From assembly GCA_039190005.1 (NCBI GenBank), contig JBCCYM010000045.1, positions 1-15,056 on the forward strand: DNA of 15,056 nucleotides, given 5' to 3'. The stretch comes from JBCCYM01 sp039190005. GTDB lineage: Bacteria > Pseudomonadota > Gammaproteobacteria > UBA12402. A program made the position numbers and the translations under genes. The stretch's first letter is position 1, and every line of letters begins with the position of its first letter. The notes under the pieces are model-generated. The model saw nothing but the letters and a program-made list of their open reading frames with translations, ran no database searches and was not told the DNA's origin. This document shows, one piece after another, positions 7,171 to 14,905 of this stretch.

Positions 7171-7237
7171 CCTCCAGTACTCAAATTAGTTAGTAATAAA
7201 GTATAGCATTTATACTCAAAAAATGATTGTTAAGCAA
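7171..7237 (-). promoter_or_regulatory. Probable promoter and ribosome-binding site of the dksA-type gene
   Basis: On the minus strand TTGCTT (7237-7232) and TATAAA (7214-7209) are separated by exactly 17 bp. This predicts a start near 7202 and a leader of about 38 nt. GGAGG at 7175-7171 is 6 nt from the ATG. The -10 lies within a small GTATA-loop-TATAC inverted repeat (7201-7215). Confidence 0.5.
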
Positions 7238-7255
7238 TATAATAGTAGGTAAATA

Positions 7256-8098
7256 CTATAGATTGACGTATTTAGCTAAGCTAACGCGTGGCAAACCGGC
7301 AAGATCTGAAAAGGTATTCACAATTTGCAGATGATGATGGCTAACAATGTCTTGAACGGCGTTTGATTGTTGATAACCATGCTCAAGAATGAGATATCCT
7401 GGTGATTTAAGCCAATAGTTTGCTTCTTTAGCAATACTGCGAATGGCATCCAGTCCATCTTTACCAGCGGATAAGGCCATTCTTGGCTCAAAGCGTATAT
7501 CACTTTGGTGAAAATGCCTGTCATTGTCGGCAAGATAAGGTGGATTGCTGACAATGATATCAAATCGTTGTGGTGTTAATGCCGCGTACCAATCGCTATG
7601 GATAAACTGGATAGTATTAATTGCCAATTGTTTAGCGTTAGTGATGGCGCATTGTAACGCGTTCTCACTTTTATCCGTCGCGATAATATGCCAGTTCGGT
7701 CGTTCAGTGGCGATAGATAGCGAAATCGCGCCACTGCCGGTGCCAAGTTCCAGTAAATGAATGCGTTGTTGGTGACCATACAGCGATAGAATTGTTTCAA
7801 CCAGAAGCTCTGTTTCCGGTCTTGGAATCAAGACATGTTTGTTTACCGTTAAATCCAGAGACCAAAAGGCTTTATGACCGAGAATATAAGCGATCGGCTC
7901 CCCTTGTTTTCGTCGCGACAGTAATTGTTGAAAACAATTATTTTCCTCGCTTGTTACAAGCCGCTCCGGGTGGGTAAATAGTAAACCGCGTTGACAGCCA
8001 AGCGTATGGGCGAGTAGTAATTCCGCGTCTAATCCAGGGGTTTGTGAACGCGCTTGTAATAAGACGACGGCTTGCTTTAACAGGCTATTAATGGTCAT
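7256..8098 (-). CDS. prmC: Release factor glutamine methyltransferase
   Basis: This enzyme methylates the glutamine of the GGQ motif of release factors RF1 and RF2, using S-adenosylmethionine. The product has 280 residues (E. coli PrmC 277). It has an N-terminal helical domain (about 1-75) and a Rossmann methyltransferase domain. The latter carries VLIPRPETE (89-97), the SAM-binding ELGTGSG (117-123) and the catalytic NPPY (185-188). Its start lies 11 nt inside the prfA reading frame, so it should be co-translated with its own substrate. This hemA-prfA-prmC order is the classic gammaproteobacterial one. There is no strong terminator beyond its stop. Confidence 0.96.
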   Translation of the reverse strand: MTINSLLKQAVVLLQARSQTPGLDAELLLAHTLGCQRGLLFTHPERLVTSEENNCFQQLLSRRKQGEPIAYILGHKAFWSLDLTVNKHVLIPRPETELLVETILSLYGHQQRIHLLELGTGSGAISLSIATERPNWHIIATDKSENALQCAITNAKQLAINTIQFIHSDWYAALTPQRFDIIVSNPPYLADNDRHFHQSDIRFEPRMALSAGKDGLDAIRSIAKEANYWLKSPGYLILEHGYQQSNAVQDIVSHHHLQIVNTFSDLAGLPRVSLAKYVNL

Positions 8099-9170
8099 AG
8101 GCCGCCAATAAATCGGCTTGGTGTTCTTGTATTAATGGTTGAATAATTTGTTCAAGCTCACCGGACATGATGTCGGTGAGTTTATAAAGTGTAAGATTAA
8201 TACGATGATCGGTGACACGACCCTGCGGATAATTGTAAGTACGAATGCGCTCGGAACGATCACCGCTGCCAACTAATTGCCGGCGCTGTTCGGCTTGTTG
8301 CCGCTGTTGTTTGCTCTGTTCGGCGGCAAGTAGTTTAGCCTGTAATATACTCATGGCACGCGCTTTATTTTTGTGTTGTGAACGTTCATCCTGGCATTCA
8401 ACCACCGTGCCGGTAGGTGTGTGGGTAATACGCACCGCCGAATCGGTGCGATTAACATGTTGGCCACCCGCGCCAGAGGCGCGATAAGTGTCAATACGCA
8501 AATCTGCCGGATTAATGGTAATGGCATCAACAGTTTCTATTTCCGGTAGTATTGCCACCGTGCAAGCGGAGGTGTGTATGCGTCCTTGAGATTCTGTGGT
8601 CGGTACCCGCTGGACGCGATGTGTGCCGGATTCAAATTTGAGTTTAGCATACACATCCTGACCAATGACGCGGGTAATAATTTCTTTATATCCGCCATGC
8701 TCGCCATCATGATGATTGACAATTTCCAACTGCCAGCCCCGTGTTTCAGCATAGCGGGAATACATCCGGAATAAATCACCGGCAAAGAGAGAGGCTTCAT
8801 CGCCGCCGGTGCCGGCACGTATTTCTAAGAAAATATTACAACTGTCATTCGGGTCTTTGGGGAGTAGATGGATTTGTAGCGCTTTTTCCAGTTGCTGAAT
8901 GGATTTATCAGCAATTGTCAGTTCTTCTTGCGCGAATTGTCGTAGTTCCGCGTCCTGGCTGTCAAGCATGGAACGGGCGCTGTCAAGGTCAGCAAGCGCT
9001 TTTTGATAGTGTTTGAAACAGCTTACTATCGGTTCGAGCTGCGCGTATTCTTTGGACAGCTCGCGGAATTGATTTTGATTGGCAACAACGTCACTGTCGC
9101 TAAGCAACGCCGATAATTCTTGGTGGCGTTCAACAATGGTTTCAAGTTTGTTTTTAATCGAATCTTTCAT
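8088..9170 (-). CDS. prfA: Peptide chain release factor 1 (RF1)
   Basis: RF1 recognises UAA and UAG stop codons on the ribosome and triggers peptide release. The protein is 360 residues, the same as E. coli RF1. Visible motifs are the GGQ loop in ASGAGGQHVNRTDSAV (231-246; Gln237 is the PrmC target) and the codon-recognition PxT tripeptide, here PTT at 190-192 within HRVQRVPTTESQGR. The N-terminal coiled-coil domain occupies about 1-105. Only 5 nt separate the hemA stop from this ATG and no clear Shine-Dalgarno sequence is seen, so translational coupling is likely. No frameshift or truncation. Confidence 0.97.
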   Translation of the reverse strand: MKDSIKNKLETIVERHQELSALLSDSDVVANQNQFRELSKEYAQLEPIVSCFKHYQKALADLDSARSMLDSQDAELRQFAQEELTIADKSIQQLEKALQIHLLPKDPNDSCNIFLEIRAGTGGDEASLFAGDLFRMYSRYAETRGWQLEIVNHHDGEHGGYKEIITRVIGQDVYAKLKFESGTHRVQRVPTTESQGRIHTSACTVAILPEIETVDAITINPADLRIDTYRASGAGGQHVNRTDSAVRITHTPTGTVVECQDERSQHKNKARAMSILQAKLLAAEQSKQQRQQAEQRRQLVGSGDRSERIRTYNYPQGRVTDHRINLTLYKLTDIMSGELEQIIQPLIQEHQADLLAAYDH

Positions 9171-9175
9171 AGTGA

Positions 9176-10429
9176 CTATCGGTTTTCATCAAGGTCAAAC
9201 AGCTGATTGAAATGCACAATAAATTCTGTTCGCCCCGCGCGCGACGCTTCACGCAATTTAACACTGGGTGGATGCATCAATTTATTGGTTAAAGAATTAG
9301 CCAGGTAGTTTATTATATTTTCAGCCGGTTCGCCAGCTTTCAAGCGTTTTAACGCTTTTTTGATTTCTCTGGCACGTAAAGTTTCGACTTGCGAGCGAAA
9401 AGCGCGAATACTTTTATCAGAACTTAGAGAGCGTAACCATTGCATATAATTCTTGGTGTTTTCTATAATCATTTCTTCGGCTTTCGTCGCGGCATGTTCG
9501 CGACTTTTAGTATTTAGCGCGATAATATTTTTTAAATCATCAATGGTGTATAAGCGCACATTATCAAGCTCACCTACAGCGGCTTCAATATCGCGAGGCA
9601 CGGCAATATCAATCATCAGTAGCGTATGCCCCGGGCGATACTTCAAGGCGTTTTCAACAGTGGTTTTGCCTAATAATGCTGTCGGACTGGCGGTAGCTGA
9701 AAAAACAATATCCGCTTCAGCCAGACAGTGATTAAGTTGTTGCAGTTCAATTGCCCAACCATCTATCTCGCTGGCAAGCTGTCGAGCTTTGTTAAGGTGG
9801 CGACCGGCAATCATAATTTTGCCGGTATGTCGTTTTTTCAGATGCTTGGCGACCAAAGCGCCTGTCTCGCCAGCGCCAATGATGAGCGCGGTATTATTGC
9901 CAAGATCAGGGAAAATATCTTCAGCAAGACTAACCGCTGTTGAAGCAACCGAGATCGGACAAGCACCAATTTTACTTTGGGTGCGTACCATTTTGGTCAC
10001 ATTAAACACCTGCTGAAAAAGACGTGATAATTGTTGACCGAGCGCATTTTGATTCTGCGCGATTGCCACAGCGGTTTTGAGTTGGCCAAAAATTTGTGGT
10101 TCGCCCAATACCATCGAATCAAGACCACAAGCAACACGCATGACATGACGCACCATATCCTGATCCTGATAGCAGTAACACACATCCTGTAATTCTTTCG
10201 GGTTTAATTTGCAATATTTGCTCAATACTTCCAGCAGCGTGTCGCTGTTTTTGCCATCGGCATAAATTTCAGTACGATTACAGGTTGATAACACAACCGC
10301 TTCAGAAATCGCGTTACAACCGAGTAATTCCGATAGTATTTCAGCAATATCACTGCCATTTATTGCCACCCGTTCACGCAGGGCAATATCAGCCGTTTTA
10401 TGATTGATGCCGTAAGCTAAAAGAGTCAT
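9176..10429 (-). CDS. hemA: Glutamyl-tRNA reductase
   Basis: This enzyme reduces glutamyl-tRNA(Glu) with NADPH to glutamate-1-semialdehyde, the first dedicated step of the C5 route to haem. The protein is 417 residues (E. coli HemA 418). It begins MTLLAYGINHKTA like the E. coli protein. It has the catalytic Cys50 in STCNRTE, the LGEPQIFGQLK signature, a Rossmann NADPH site (IIGAGETGALVAKHL, from about 184) and the C-terminal dimerisation helices with LTNKLMHPP. The N-terminal MTLL plus hydrophobic stretch resembles the region that mediates haem-dependent proteolysis in enterics, so similar control is possible (inference). It heads the hemA-prfA-prmC operon. No strong ribosome-binding site. 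Confidence 0.97.
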   Translation of the reverse strand: MTLLAYGINHKTADIALRERVAINGSDIAEILSELLGCNAISEAVVLSTCNRTEIYADGKNSDTLLEVLSKYCKLNPKELQDVCYCYQDQDMVRHVMRVACGLDSMVLGEPQIFGQLKTAVAIAQNQNALGQQLSRLFQQVFNVTKMVRTQSKIGACPISVASTAVSLAEDIFPDLGNNTALIIGAGETGALVAKHLKKRHTGKIMIAGRHLNKARQLASEIDGWAIELQQLNHCLAEADIVFSATASPTALLGKTTVENALKYRPGHTLLMIDIAVPRDIEAAVGELDNVRLYTIDDLKNIIALNTKSREHAATKAEEMIIENTKNYMQWLRSLSSDKSIRAFRSQVETLRAREIKKALKRLKAGEPAENIINYLANSLTNKLMHPPSVKLREASRAGRTEFIVHFNQLFDLDENR

Positions 10430-10616
10430 GTCAAAGTTAATACGAAGATTTGTAAGTGATTGTTATTTATTAAATTATGATTTTACTTAATTTTATGTCT
10501 AGTTTAAATAAAAATAAAGGAAAATGTTAGTGCATTGGAGACCTTGTCTGAATTTGCACTAAGCTAAATTTTCAGCTAAACTGTATGACATAATATCTCT
10601 AACTAAAATACAGAGG
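10430..10616. promoter_or_regulatory. Divergent hemA/galU control region
   Basis: This 187-bp AT-rich spacer must hold promoters for both directions. For hemA (minus) a TAGACA...TAATTT pair with 18-bp spacing is plausible. For galU (plus) TTTTCA (10569-10574) and TAATAT (10591-10596) are 16 bp apart. Both are weak matches. The notable element is the nested inverted repeat at 10527-10562, listed separately. Confidence 0.4.
10527..10562. repeat. Nested inverted repeat between hemA and galU
   Basis: TTAGTGCA (10527-10534) and TGCACTAA (10555-10562) are perfect 8-bp arms. Inside them AGAC and GTCT form a second 4-bp arm pair around CTT. The result is a stem, small internal loop, stem. It lies directly upstream of the putative galU -35 element, a position that suits an operator or a regulatory RNA structure. 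Confidence 0.55.
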
Positions 10617-11555
10617 ATGACAAAGATAAAAAATCCCTCGGCTTCAATCAAATCAGCCAACAGACAAAGCGTAAAGATAAAAAAAGCGGTTTTTCCGGTT
10701 GCCGGATTGGGTACCCGTTTTCTTCCAGCAACAAAAGCGACACCTAAAGAAATGTTGCCGGTTGTTGATAAACCCCTGATTGAATATGCCGTGGAAGAAG
10801 CCATTGCTGCTGGGATTACCGAGCTGATTTTTATTACCAGCTATAGCAAACGTGCCATTGAAGATCATTTCGATTCACATTTTGAGCTGGAAACTCGATT
10901 ACAGCAAAGCAATAAAACAGCATTATTAGAAAAGATACGCGCGACATATTCCGAAAATGTGTCATTTATTTATATCAGACAACCTGAACCAAAAGGTCTT
11001 GGCGATGCCATACTCTGCGCCAAGCCGGCGGTAAATAACGAACCATTCGCGGTATTATTAGCGGATGATTTGATTGAAAGTGGCGCGCGACCTTGTTTAA
11101 CACAGATGATGTCGGTCTATGAAAAAACCGGTGGCAGTGTGGTGGCTGTGGAAAAAATCGCGCCGGAAGATAGTGATAAGTACGGCATTGTTGATATCCA
11201 GACTCATCTTGAAGACATAGGCAGCTATGCCGAAGCCAGCGCGCTTATTGAAAAACCGACACCCGCTCAGGCGCCTTCTTCTTTTGGTATTGTTGGGCGT
11301 TATATTCTAAGTCAGCACATTTTCGCCTATTTAGAGCACGCTGAAGTTGGTGCCGGCAATGAAATTCAGTTAACAGATGCTATCGCGCGTCTTATTGAAG
11401 AAGGTGTGTACGCCTATCGTTTTCAAGGAAAGCGTTATGATTGTGGCAGCAAGTTAGGGTATCTTAAAGCGACTGTCAATTACGCCTTGAAACATCCCGA
11501 GCTTGCCGATGGTTTTCGCGCGTATATCAAACAACTCAATACTATTAATCGTTAA
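10617..11555 (+). CDS. galU: UTP-glucose-1-phosphate uridylyltransferase
   Basis: This cytoplasmic enzyme makes UDP-glucose from glucose-1-phosphate and UTP, feeding lipopolysaccharide and glycogen-type pathways. The product is 312 residues (E. coli GalU 302). It has the nucleotide-binding VFPVAGLGTRFLPATKATPKEML region (25-47), DKPLIEYAVEEA, the LLADD metal site (147-151), VEKP-type IEKPTP (211-216), GAGNEIQLTDAI (246-256) and YDCGSKLGYLKA. The N-terminus is about 12 residues longer than usual. ATG at 10617 is the only ordinary start before the conserved core, yet the only Shine-Dalgarno-like sequence, AGAGG, directly touches it. Initiation may be weak or unusual. Its stop abuts the convergent wecA-type gene with no spacer. 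Confidence 0.95.
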   Translation: MTKIKNPSASIKSANRQSVKIKKAVFPVAGLGTRFLPATKATPKEMLPVVDKPLIEYAVEEAIAAGITELIFITSYSKRAIEDHFDSHFELETRLQQSNKTALLEKIRATYSENVSFIYIRQPEPKGLGDAILCAKPAVNNEPFAVLLADDLIESGARPCLTQMMSVYEKTGGSVVAVEKIAPEDSDKYGIVDIQTHLEDIGSYAEASALIEKPTPAQAPSSFGIVGRYILSQHIFAYLEHAEVGAGNEIQLTDAIARLIEEGVYAYRFQGKRYDCGSKLGYLKATVNYALKHPELADGFRAYIKQLNTINR

Positions 11556-12593
11556 CTAATTCTTTTGCTTTGTCCATTTTAAAAGATAATTCAATAGGAC
11601 AATATAAGCGATAAACAAGAGTATAATTATTATAAATAAAACACTATCCGCCACGCCTAAAAGATGACAGGCAATGCCAATAGCCGCCATAACAATGGAA
11701 ATAAGATACAAAATAAATGTGACTTGACGCACGCTTAGGCCAAGATCAAGTAGAATATGATGCATATGGTCGCGCCCCGGTGAGAAAGGAGAGCGTTTGT
11801 GAAAAATGCGCCGGAAAGTGACAGCGCTCATATCAAATAATGGGATAACAATTATCCACAAAAATACCACTGGGCTGGCTGCCACAGGCTTAATCTGTGA
11901 TAAATGAATACAAAACCATGCCAAGCAAAAGCCGAGAAACATACTACCGGCATCGCCCATAAAAATAATCGCGCGATTGCGGATTGGCAAAGGATAATTC
12001 AGTAATAAAAATGCCACTAATACGGTGACCAATAATAGCAGTAGTCTGACATCAGACAGGCGATTGGCATGGATAGCCAGAAAAAGTAAGCTGATAAACT
12101 GAATCAGTAACACGCCACCGGCTAAGCCGTCAATACCATCAATCATATTGATAGCGTTGACAATGCCAACAATGGCAATGACAGTAAAAGGAATGGCTAA
12201 ATACCCCAGATGTAGGGTTGTTAGACCAGGCAATAAAGCCCCTAGTTGATGTACTGTGGTATTGCCGAATAAGATGACAATCAGCGCGGCAATAATCTGC
12301 ATCATTAATTTTACGCGGGCCGATATTTCATGAAAATCATCCAAAATACCAATAATCATAATTAAACCAAGCGCCGCGAAAAAAGGACGATAAGGCATGA
12401 GTGAAATTGGCAGAATAAAAATCGCGAAGGTAAAGCCGAGAAACATGGTAATACCACCAATAAGAGGTATCGCGCCGTGATGTTGTTTGCGCCCGCCCGG
12501 GGTATCAAGTAAATTCAGACGAATGGCCAAATGATGAAATAAACCAGTAAAAACCAATACCCCAAAAAATGCCACAACAATATCGTATTTCAT
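11556..12593 (-). CDS. wecA: WecA/MraY-family undecaprenyl-phosphate GlcNAc-1-phosphate transferase
   Basis: This integral-membrane enzyme transfers HexNAc-1-phosphate from a UDP-sugar to undecaprenyl phosphate, starting O-antigen or related glycan assembly. The 345-residue protein has about 11 transmembrane helices and the family's polar signatures. These are LDTPGGRKQHHGAIPLIGG (29-47), the Mg2+ site GILDDFHE (82-89, Asp85/Asp86), NMIDGIDGLAGG (149-160, Asp152/Asp155), FMGDAGSMFLG (211-221, Asp214) and the C-terminal sugar-binding GRDHMHH (273-279). The HxHH form is WecA-like rather than MraY-like. The exact sugar is not certain from sequence. It lies near galU, a supplier of nucleotide sugar, but is on the opposite strand. 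No obvious Shine-Dalgarno sequence precedes the ATG at 12593. Confidence 0.88.
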   Translation of the reverse strand: MKYDIVVAFFGVLVFTGLFHHLAIRLNLLDTPGGRKQHHGAIPLIGGITMFLGFTFAIFILPISLMPYRPFFAALGLIMIIGILDDFHEISARVKLMMQIIAALIVILFGNTTVHQLGALLPGLTTLHLGYLAIPFTVIAIVGIVNAINMIDGIDGLAGGVLLIQFISLLFLAIHANRLSDVRLLLLLVTVLVAFLLLNYPLPIRNRAIIFMGDAGSMFLGFCLAWFCIHLSQIKPVAASPVVFLWIIVIPLFDMSAVTFRRIFHKRSPFSPGRDHMHHILLDLGLSVRQVTFILYLISIVMAAIGIACHLLGVADSVLFIIIILLFIAYIVLLNYLLKWTKQKN

Positions 12594-12618
12594 GACGCAG
12601 ACTGTAACAAAAAAAGAA

Positions 12619-12646
12619 TTGGCTGTCGAATATTATGCGCTAAAAT
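12619..12646 (+). promoter_or_regulatory. Probable sigma70 promoter for the hydrolase gene
   Basis: TTGGCT (12619-12624) and TAAAAT (12641-12646) are separated by 16 bp, upstream of the ATG at 12677. This predicts transcription from about 12653 and a short leader with a weak AGAGTAAAG ribosome-binding site. Confidence 0.45.
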
Positions 12647-12676
12647 AGATTGACATATTGAGACAGAGTAAAGTTA

Positions 12677-13549
12677 ATGTTTATAAAAACAAAAGAAAGA
12701 GACGATATTCCATCCGATAATTTATATGTGAAATACCGAGCTAAAGCGACCACAAAAAGACGGTCAACAATGATGTTGCTGCCTGGCGGGCCAGGTGGTG
12801 ATCATTCAATCTACTCAAAACAGGCTGAGGCTTTTTTTGAGTATGCCGATGTCATTATGTTTGATCCCAGGGGTTGTGGTAAAAGTTCATTAGCCAATGG
12901 TTTATGTTACGCGATGGATGTATACATTGATGATGTGGAAGATCTTCGCCAACAACTTGATCTTGATCATATAATAGTTTTGGGCACTTCTTATGGCAGT
13001 ATGGTGGCTCAAGGTTATGCCATTAAATATGGTATGAATCTGCAGGTGCTTATTCTTGTTGCTGGCGCCGCCAGCCACGAATTTATTGCTGCCGCGCGGA
13101 TACAATTGGCGAAAATCGGCACAAAAGAGCAGGTTGACGCGTTTGAACGGTTGTTATCTGGATATATTGAAACTGACGATCAGCTCAGAGACTATTTCAA
13201 AACTATGGCACCATGCTATTCCCTGGTGGCGAAAGAAGGAAAATCGTTTCACGCGGCAAATAAAAAGGTGCGATATAACGCGCGCGCTGCTTTGGCTGGT
13301 TTCGGACCAGGTGGTTTTTTACACAGCTTTGATTGGCGCGAGCAACTGCTCGCCATTACTTGTCCAACTTGTATTGTTGTCGGTGAGCGAGATTGGATAA
13401 ATAGACCTGAACAGGCTAAGGAAATGCATACCCTAATTGCAAAAAGCCAATTGACAATTATTCCAGAAAGTGGGCATTTTGTTTGGGTTGACCGGCAAAA
13501 AGACTATTTGATGACGGTGGTTAATTTTCTTGAAAAAATTGGCGTGTAG
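12677..13549 (+). CDS. Alpha/beta hydrolase, proline iminopeptidase-like
   Basis: The 290-residue protein has the alpha/beta-hydrolase layout of the prolyl aminopeptidase (S33) group. It has the oxyanion-hole motif LPGGPGGDHS (35-44), the strand-turn motif MFDPRGCGKSS (61-71), the nucleophile elbow GTSYGS with Ser105, acid Asp239 in VVGERDWI, and the catalytic His267 in ESGHFVW. A helical cap lies between about residues 135 and 215. No signal peptide is visible, so it is cytoplasmic. HGGPG is the more common S33 motif; LPGGPGG fits the same slot. Substrate could be N-terminal-proline peptides or a small ester or lactone. It is monocistronic, with its own likely promoter. Family confident, substrate not. 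Confidence 0.85.
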   Translation: MFIKTKERDDIPSDNLYVKYRAKATTKRRSTMMLLPGGPGGDHSIYSKQAEAFFEYADVIMFDPRGCGKSSLANGLCYAMDVYIDDVEDLRQQLDLDHIIVLGTSYGSMVAQGYAIKYGMNLQVLILVAGAASHEFIAAARIQLAKIGTKEQVDAFERLLSGYIETDDQLRDYFKTMAPCYSLVAKEGKSFHAANKKVRYNARAALAGFGPGGFLHSFDWREQLLAITCPTCIVVGERDWINRPEQAKEMHTLIAKSQLTIIPESGHFVWVDRQKDYLMTVVNFLEKIGV

Positions 13550-13576
13550 TAAGGTTTTCATATCAGATTTAACATT

Positions 13577-13605
13577 TTTTGATTTTTTACAAAAATAAAT
13601 CAAAA
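13577..13605. terminator. AT-only inverted repeat after the hydrolase gene (possible terminator)
   Basis: TTTTGATTT (13577-13585) and AAATCAAAA (13597-13605) are perfect 9-bp arms around an 11-nt loop, 27 bp beyond the hydrolase stop. The stem has only one G-C pair and no following U-tract on the plus strand, so termination would be weak. Confidence 0.3.
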
Positions 13606-13622
13606 TTTACACCTACGGATCT

Positions 13623-13640
13623 GGTTGCCTATGCGGACGG
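13623..13640 (+). repeat. Target-like repeat, inverted copy
   Basis: GGTTGCCTATGCGGACGG is the inverse of 13785-13802 with two transitions. Its second half, TGCGGACGG, is identical to the first nine bases that follow the group II intron 3' end at 14942-14934 (minus strand). Confidence 0.7.
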
Positions 13641-13740
13641 AAATTAACGTTAACAAATTATAATCCATTAAAAATCAAAAGGATAGAAGTTGATAATGGC
13701 GGGTTATTTTGACAGAAAAATTATCCGATTCCCCATGTTA

Positions 13741-13757
13741 ACTATTTGATAAATAGT
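13741..13757. repeat. Short perfect hairpin
   Basis: ACTATTT and AAATAGT pair perfectly around GAT. The hairpin directly abuts the 3' boundary (minus-strand sense) of the downstream direct repeat, and is not found at the equivalent place beside the upstream copy. Confidence 0.5.
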
Positions 13758-13793
13758 GGTCTATATCTTCTAAAGGTTGAAAACCCATCCGCA
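13756..13793 (-). repeat. Direct repeat bracketing the secreted-protein gene (downstream copy)
   Basis: On the minus strand this begins TGCGGATGGG and continues TTTTCAACCTTTAGAAGATA to the terminal ACCAC. It matches 14906-14942 with two substitutions and one 1-nt indel. In this copy it is preceded by GATTGCCTA (13802-13794), whereas the other copy is preceded by the intron end. Confidence 0.85.
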
Positions 13794-13802
13794 TAGGCAA
13801 TC
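13785..13802 (-). repeat. Target-like repeat (second copy, minus strand)
   Basis: Read on the minus strand this is GATTGCCTATGCGGATGG, which pairs with 13623-13640 as an inverted repeat across about 145 bp. It overlaps the start of the downstream direct repeat. GATTGCCTA is the candidate 5' exon and TGCGGATGG the candidate 3' exon of an unoccupied intron target. Confidence 0.7.
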
Positions 13803-13814
13803 AAACCCTTATTT

Positions 13815-14834
13815 TCACTCCACAGGATTGATTGTCAGAGTATATTCAAGATTATCTCCATTTCCACTTGAGGAAATTTTACAAGGAATAGGGTCATCAT
13901 AATTAGTCGCCGACAAAAAAGCAGTTTTATTTTGTATAGTCAAACTACATAAAGAATCTGGATTCATTTCAGGATCAATAACTTGATTTACACTGTGATA
14001 AGCTGGGTAATTCAATAATACTCTACTATATCCGCCTTCTAATGACTTCCCAGCAAAGTGAATTTGATTATTTAAATTATTGACTAGTTTTAATTTTACA
14101 GTGGTTGGTGGTTTTATTTCTTCTCCCGGAAGTACACCAAACAAATTATTTGTACCTACTTCTCCAGGGTCACTACCATAGTAACCAATGTAAAAATATC
14201 TTTGAGCACCGGTATTAGGATCAGAAAATAAGCATTTCATACCTATCCCTGTTTCTTTGCTATTATCAAGAGGGGGCATACTATTTGTTCCTTCTCCGTT
14301 ATCACAAGCAGCCCACCATCGGTTGTAAGTATCACTTTCTTCCATTGCAATTATTAAATTCAAAGGGTATTCAACATGATTATATCTCACAATTAAATTT
14401 CCTCTAATTGCAAATTTTAGAGATTCAGGTGTTACACTATAATTCTTTGCTTGGGCCTCAATTTCAGATTGTTCAGGACTTGTCACAAATGATTTTACAT
14501 AATTATTTTGGACATAAGGTGTATTCAAAACATTTTGGTTAGCACTAATTGTAATTTGAATCCCCATATTTTGATCAATTTTAACATAATAAGGGTTGGG
14601 TAATTTTATTGCCGCATCTGGATCGCCAGAACTAGTTGTCTGATTGACACAACCATCTTGAGTGGCACTGCCACAATTAGGGGTTACTTGATTATCATCA
14701 AATCTTACTACTGTAACGCCATTAGCGCCAACTAACTGCACATTGTAATTAGTATAGGCAGTGCTGCCAAACGCATTAGTGCAGATTAAAATCACGATAG
14801 CCAAAGAAAGAAAAGCCCTACTTAACTTAACCAT
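13815..14834 (-). CDS. Predicted secreted/periplasmic protein of unknown function
   Basis: I do not recognise this protein. The frame opens at a GTG (14843), but that codon lies inside the AAAGGTGA ribosome-binding site. The ATG at 14834, 5 nt after AGGTGA, is the better start, giving 339 residues. It begins with a classic signal peptide: MVKLSR, a hydrophobic core FLSLAIVILI, and a likely cut near NAFG/S (about 23-24). The in-signal Cys18 lacks a lipobox. The mature part is rich in Asn, Thr, Ser and Tyr, with little Lys/Arg clustering and six cysteines (54, 62, 177, 201, 296, 318), consistent with disulfides outside the cytoplasm. No transmembrane segment follows. Composition is clearly more AT-rich than the left-hand genes and I see no CGCG in it. 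It is bracketed by direct repeats and sits next to a group II intron end, suggesting acquisition. Confidence 0.8.
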   Translation of the reverse strand: MVKLSRAFLSLAIVILICTNAFGSTAYTNYNVQLVGANGVTVVRFDDNQVTPNCGSATQDGCVNQTTSSGDPDAAIKLPNPYYVKIDQNMGIQITISANQNVLNTPYVQNNYVKSFVTSPEQSEIEAQAKNYSVTPESLKFAIRGNLIVRYNHVEYPLNLIIAMEESDTYNRWWAACDNGEGTNSMPPLDNSKETGIGMKCLFSDPNTGAQRYFYIGYYGSDPGEVGTNNLFGVLPGEEIKPPTTVKLKLVNNLNNQIHFAGKSLEGGYSRVLLNYPAYHSVNQVIDPEMNPDSLCSLTIQNKTAFLSATNYDDPIPCKISSSGNGDNLEYTLTINPVE

Positions 14835-14848
14835 AATAATCACCTTTT

Positions 14849-14878
14849 GTTTTATGATTTAATTTAATTATTATTATA
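14849..14878 (-). promoter_or_regulatory. Possible promoter of the secreted-protein gene
   Basis: A perfect TATAAT lies on the minus strand at 14878-14873, about 38 nt upstream of the ATG at 14834. No recognisable -35 hexamer is present 17 bp further up (CACAAC). The promoter lies inside the bracketed segment, so the gene carries its own expression signal. Confidence 0.35.
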
Positions 14879-14905
14879 GTACAAATATAGTTATCGTTGT
14901 GTGCG

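Noticed and set aside
6512..7189. A 225-codon plus-strand frame with repetitive hydrophobic VVFLAVVFLGLAF-like product
   Set aside because: It is the exact antisense of the lysine-repeat tail of the DksA-type gene. Lys and Thr/Ala codons read backwards give Phe, Leu and Val. No family features, and the opposite frame has a full DksA domain and a strong ribosome-binding site.
7242..7259. ATAGTA-loop-TACTAT hairpin at the end of prmC as a terminator
   Set aside because: Only six A-T-rich pairs, overlaps the stop codon, and is not followed by a U-tract on the minus strand.
13805..14834. Lipoprotein signal in the secreted protein
   Set aside because: The signal-region Cys is preceded by Ile, not by Gly/Ala/Ser, so there is no lipobox.
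14835..14843. GTG at 14843 as the start of the secreted-protein gene
   Set aside because: The GTG lies inside the AAAGGTGA ribosome-binding site. The ATG at 14834 has proper spacing and gives a cleaner signal peptide.
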